DNA of 10,148 nt from assembly GCA_965363675.1 (NCBI GenBank), contig CBDTTW010000111.1, forward strand, positions 1-10,148, written 5' to 3'. The translations under genes and the position numbers were made by a program. The notes beneath the pieces are model-generated. The model saw only the letters and a program-made list of their open reading frames with translations. It searched no databases and was not told the DNA's origin. This stretch comes from CBDTTW01 sp965363675 (GTDB lineage: Bacteria; Bacteroidota; Rhodothermia; Rhodothermales; DASSAV01). Below, in pieces: positions 8,028 through 10,148 of this stretch. The first letter of the stretch is position 1. The number at the start of each line of letters is the position of its first letter.

Positions 8028-9401
8028 TTACGGCGCAGCCGCCTGCGCGCCTTCCGCCTTTGGCGCAGCTTTTCGGCCGGAAGCGCTTGTATTCCGGGCA
8101 ATTTCCGCTGCCTCGTCCATCACGCGCAGCACGTTGCCGCCGAGGATCTTGTAAAGCTGCGGCTCGGTGTAGCCGCGCTTCAGCAGCTCGTACGTGATCC
8201 AGGGCAGGCGCGTGGCGTCCTGAAGGCCCGCCGGCAAATCGAACACTCCGTCGAAGTCGGAGCCCAGGCCCACATGGTCGATGCCGGCCACCTGCACGGC
8301 GTGGTCGATGTGGTCCACCACGTCGGAGAGGCTCGCCCCGGGGATGCCGCGCTCGCGGCGCACCTGGTACACTACGTCCCACAGGTTGTGATAGTCGCCG
8401 CCGGGCAGGCGCGCGTATACCTCCTTCATGACCTCGGGGGTCAGGCGGGGGTTGACCATCGGGTCGAAGTAGTTGATCATGAGGACGCCGCCGTTTTGCG
8501 CCAGGCGCCGCAGCATGGCGTCGTCCACGTTGCGCACCCCGTCGGTGAGGGCGCGCGCCGACGAGTGCGAGACGATGACCGGGGCGCGGCTGACGCGCAG
8601 GGCGTCGTAGAACGTCGCGTCGGAGACGTGCGCCAGGTCCACCATCATGCCCAGCCGGTTCATCTCGCGCACCATGCGCTCGCCGAGGGCATTGAGGCCG
8701 TTCCAGCGCGGCGGGGCCTGCGAGGCGTCAGCCCAGGCGTTGGGGTAGATGTGCGTCAGGGTGACGTAGCGCACCCCGGCCGCGTAGAGTTCGGCCAGCA
8801 CCGCCGGCGAGGCCGCCAGGCCGTGCCCGCCCTCCAGGCCCATGAGCGCCGCCTTCTTGCCGCTGCGGGCGGCGGCGCGCACCTCGTCGGCCGTCGTCGC
8901 CAGCACGAGGCTGTCGCCGAGCGCCGCCCGCACCGCTTCGATGAGGCGGCGCGCCCGCGCCGTGGCCGCCGGCCCCTCGGGGTGCTGCGGCGAGATGTAG
9001 AGCGAGAAGAACGCCGCGTCCAGGCCCCCCTCGATCATGCGCGGCAGGTCCACGTGCGCCTCGGCGCTGCGGTGGCGCGCCCCGAAGTCGTACCCTTCGT
9101 CGAGCATCAGCGACGGCGTGTCGATGTGGCCGTCGATCACGATGGCGTTGTAGTGGATGCGGAGGGCTTCGCTCCAGAGCGAATCCTCGCGGGCCAGCAG
9201 GCGCTGCCGCACGGCGGGCAACCGGATGGCGCCGCCGTCGGTCATCCGCGCGGTGCTGTCCACGGGCGGGCGCGGCGCGGCGGCGCGGGCCTCCCCCACG
9301 AGCGGCTCGCGGGGAGCCTCGCCTTCGGGCGCCCCCGTGAGGGCGTACACGGCCAGGGCCGCCGGCAAAACGACGAGGAGCAGAAGAAAAAGCTTGCGCA
9401 T
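8028..9401 (-). CDS. Exported M19 family membrane-type dipeptidase (zinc)
   Basis: This 457-residue enzyme would hydrolyse dipeptides with a two-zinc site outside the cytoplasm, like renal dipeptidase. The complete metal set is visible: His92 and Asp94 (VIDGHIDT), bridging Glu190 (GLEGGHG), His258 (VDLAHVSD), His279 (VSHSSARAL) and Asp382 (GLGSDFDG). Arg290 in RNVDD sits 11 residues after His279, matching the substrate-binding Arg of the mammalian enzyme. Residues 1-22 form a signal peptide or membrane anchor (MRKLFLLLLVVLPAALAVYA) with no lipobox Cys. A 50-residue low-complexity linker precedes the barrel, and the Ala/Lys-rich tail (about 438-457) looks disordered. The frame is open 390 bases further upstream, overlapping the MOSC gene, but that part is an antisense-like Arg-rich shadow; the ATG at 9401 starts the signal sequence. 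It lies 50 bp behind the MOSC gene, probably in the same operon. Confidence 0.95.
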   Translation of the reverse strand: MRKLFLLLLVVLPAALAVYALTGAPEGEAPREPLVGEARAAAPRPPVDSTARMTDGGAIRLPAVRQRLLAREDSLWSEALRIHYNAIVIDGHIDTPSLMLDEGYDFGARHRSAEAHVDLPRMIEGGLDAAFFSLYISPQHPEGPAATARARRLIEAVRAALGDSLVLATTADEVRAAARSGKKAALMGLEGGHGLAASPAVLAELYAAGVRYVTLTHIYPNAWADASQAPPRWNGLNALGERMVREMNRLGMMVDLAHVSDATFYDALRVSRAPVIVSHSSARALTDGVRNVDDAMLRRLAQNGGVLMINYFDPMVNPRLTPEVMKEVYARLPGGDYHNLWDVVYQVRRERGIPGASLSDVVDHIDHAVQVAGIDHVGLGSDFDGVFDLPAGLQDATRLPWITYELLKRGYTEPQLYKILGGNVLRVMDEAAEIARNTSASGRKAAPKAEGAQAAAP

Positions 9402-9451
9402 GCGCCGGGGCCAGAGAAAGGGGCAAAGCTCGTGTATGGGCCGGGATGGCC

Positions 9452-9931
9452 TCAGGTTCCCCCCGCCGCCTCGCGCACGGCGTCGCCCACGGCGATGCGG
9501 CCGGTCTCCAGGATGCGGCAGCGCACGCCGCCCCGGTCCCGCAGCGCCCCGACGAGGTCGGGGCGGCCGGTCAGCCGCGCCAGGTATTTGCACGGTTGGC
9601 ATAGCCGCACACCCTCGAAGAGGGCCTCCCCGATGCGGAACCGCCGCCCGACGAGCGCGCGCACGTCCAGCCCGGCCGTGAGGATGTTGCGCCGCGTATG
9701 CTCGGGGGCAAGCGGCGCGCCCGTCTCGGCGGCAAGCGCCTCCAGCGCTTCGGCGGCGATCAGCGTCGCCTCGCGGTGCGAGCCCGGCCACCGCGAAAAC
9801 GAGCCGTTGCCCTCGGCGTAGCGGTCGCCCTCAAGCCCGCGCCCGGCGACGGCCTCGGCGGAGGGCCGCGCGACCATGGGCGCGCCCGCACGGGGCGCCG
9901 TATAAATTGCAAGGACCTTGCCGTAGCGCAT
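9452..9931 (-). CDS. Small stand-alone MOSC-domain protein
   Basis: This is a 159-residue, probably cytoplasmic protein of the MOSC superfamily, named for the C-terminal domain of molybdenum-cofactor sulfurases. Members are thought to handle sulfur carried on a conserved cysteine or to bind molybdenum cofactor; the exact reaction of short stand-alone members is mostly unknown. Visible features are RGLEGDRY (31-38), the RRNILTAGLDV strand (80-90), the Cys motif LCQPCKYLARLTGRP (110-124, Cys111 and Cys114), and RGGVRCRILETGRIAVGD (133-150). Short MOSC proteins commonly carry this Cys-x2-Cys arrangement. The ATG at 9931 gives a normal start (MRYGKVLAIY); no Shine-Dalgarno is visible. It is the first gene of a likely two-gene unit with the dipeptidase and is divergent from the gene starting at 10076. 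Function beyond the domain is not claimed. Confidence 0.93.
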   Translation of the reverse strand: MRYGKVLAIYTAPRAGAPMVARPSAEAVAGRGLEGDRYAEGNGSFSRWPGSHREATLIAAEALEALAAETGAPLAPEHTRRNILTAGLDVRALVGRRFRIGEALFEGVRLCQPCKYLARLTGRPDLVGALRDRGGVRCRILETGRIAVGDAVREAAGGT

Positions 9932-9973
9932 ACGCAGGGGCGATAGGGGCGACGAGCAGCCCCCCTGAAACGC

Positions 9974-10008
9974 AGCGCGGCGCCCCGCGATCCGCAGGGC
10001 GCCGCGCT
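9974..10008. other. Strong GC-rich hairpin in the divergent intergenic region
   Basis: A perfect 12-bp inverted repeat pairs agcgcggcgccc (9974-9985) with gggcgccgcgct (9997-10008) around an 11-base loop that can pair further (gcg-atc-cgc). The + strand has no T run after it. The minus strand continues into gcgttt, a poor U tract. It could be a weak terminator, a structured 5' leader of the MOSC mRNA, or a regulator site. It directly abuts the promoter-like octamer at 10008-10015. Confidence 0.6.
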
Positions 10009-10052
10009 ATCTTGGCTCTTGCCGAACCCCTTTCGATACGGGATCGTATAAG
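10008..10052 (+). promoter_or_regulatory. Candidate promoter/operator region for the DUF4160 gene
   Basis: Two elements lie here. TATCTTGG (10008-10015) resembles the Bacteroidota -7 box TAnnTTTG and matches the octamer upstream of the MarC gene in seven of eight bases. Further on, an inverted repeat atacg-ggat-cgtat (10036-10049) overlaps TATAAG (10047-10052), which looks like a -10 hexamer 24 bp from the ATG at 10076. A dyad over a promoter suggests an operator. No convincing -33/-35 was found for either box. Confidence 0.35.
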
Positions 10053-10075
10053 ACGCTCAAAGGCTGAATCCTCCC

Positions 10076-10148
10076 ATGCCCACCGTGCTGCTTGGGAAGG
10101 CCCCTACCAGTTCCGATTCGTCAGCTTCGACTGCAACGAGCCGCCGCA
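10076..10148 (+). pseudogene. Start of a DUF4160-family gene, apparently frameshifted, cut by window end
   Basis: DUF4160 proteins are small (about 80-100 residues) and usually begin MPTVLR-x-GPYRF followed by an NEPPH motif. They are often paired with DUF2442 proteins in toxin-antitoxin-like gene pairs (family knowledge recalled, not searched). Here ATG at 10076 reads MPTVL, then the frame goes wrong (LGKAPTSSDS). The expected continuation GPYQFRFVSFDCNEPPH is present from 10099 to the window end in another frame. Removing the two T at 10092-10093 turns CTTGG into CGG (Arg) and gives one continuous family-like start, MPTVLREGPYQF. The simplest reading is a 2-base insertion that inactivates the gene, or a sequence error. 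The 3' part lies outside the window. The alternative start-less upstream frame to NEPPH has no plausible ATG. Confidence 0.65.

Noticed and set aside
9402..9791. 130-residue N-terminal extension of the dipeptidase
   Set aside because: It overlaps the MOSC gene in another frame and precedes a clear signal sequence starting at 9401.
8274..9821. 515-codon + strand open frame opposite the dipeptidase and MOSC genes
   Set aside because: It is a His/Arg/Val-rich antisense shadow; the minus strand carries full zinc-site and MOSC motifs.

Overview
The window is very GC-rich and densely coded. It looks like chromosomal DNA of a Rhodothermota/Rhodothermales-type member of the Bacteroidota group. The evidence is an Oar-like TonB-dependent receptor with a carboxypeptidase-regulatory-like N-terminal domain, starts that lack Shine-Dalgarno sequences, TAnnTT-type promoter boxes, and GC-rich codon use. 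The taxonomic placement is inference from gene content and composition; no marker gene is present.

Layout. (1) Bases 18-3727, + strand: a three-gene tripartite efflux/export operon. It encodes a TolC-type outer-membrane channel, a MacA/HlyD-type periplasmic adaptor and a MacB/LolD-type ABC ATPase. It closes with a strong intrinsic terminator (3751-3782). The inner-membrane permease this set needs is not in the window, and the operon is cut at the left edge. (2) Bases 3850-4458, + strand: a MarC-family (UPF0056) membrane protein with a GTG start. (3) Bases 4482-4518: a perfect 15-bp bidirectional terminator shared by the MarC gene and the convergent receptor gene. (4) Bases 4552-7749, - strand: a 1065-residue Oar-like TonB-dependent outer-membrane receptor, preceded by a non-coding leader of about 280 bp. 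(5) Bases 8028-9931, - strand: a probable two-gene operon of a small MOSC-domain protein followed by an exported M19 membrane-type dipeptidase with a complete zinc site. (6) Bases 9932-10148: a divergent intergenic region with a 12-bp perfect hairpin and promoter/operator-like elements. It leads into the first codons of a DUF4160-family gene on the + strand, which appears to be broken by a 2-base insertion.

As a whole this is an envelope and transport region: export through TolC-MacA-ABC, receptor-mediated uptake, periplasmic or exported dipeptide hydrolysis, and a small integral membrane protein. I see no mobile element, CRISPR array, tRNA or rRNA. Most of the region is ordinary. The points most worth a second look are the frameshifted DUF4160 start with its operator-like dyad at the right edge, and the export operon's missing permease.
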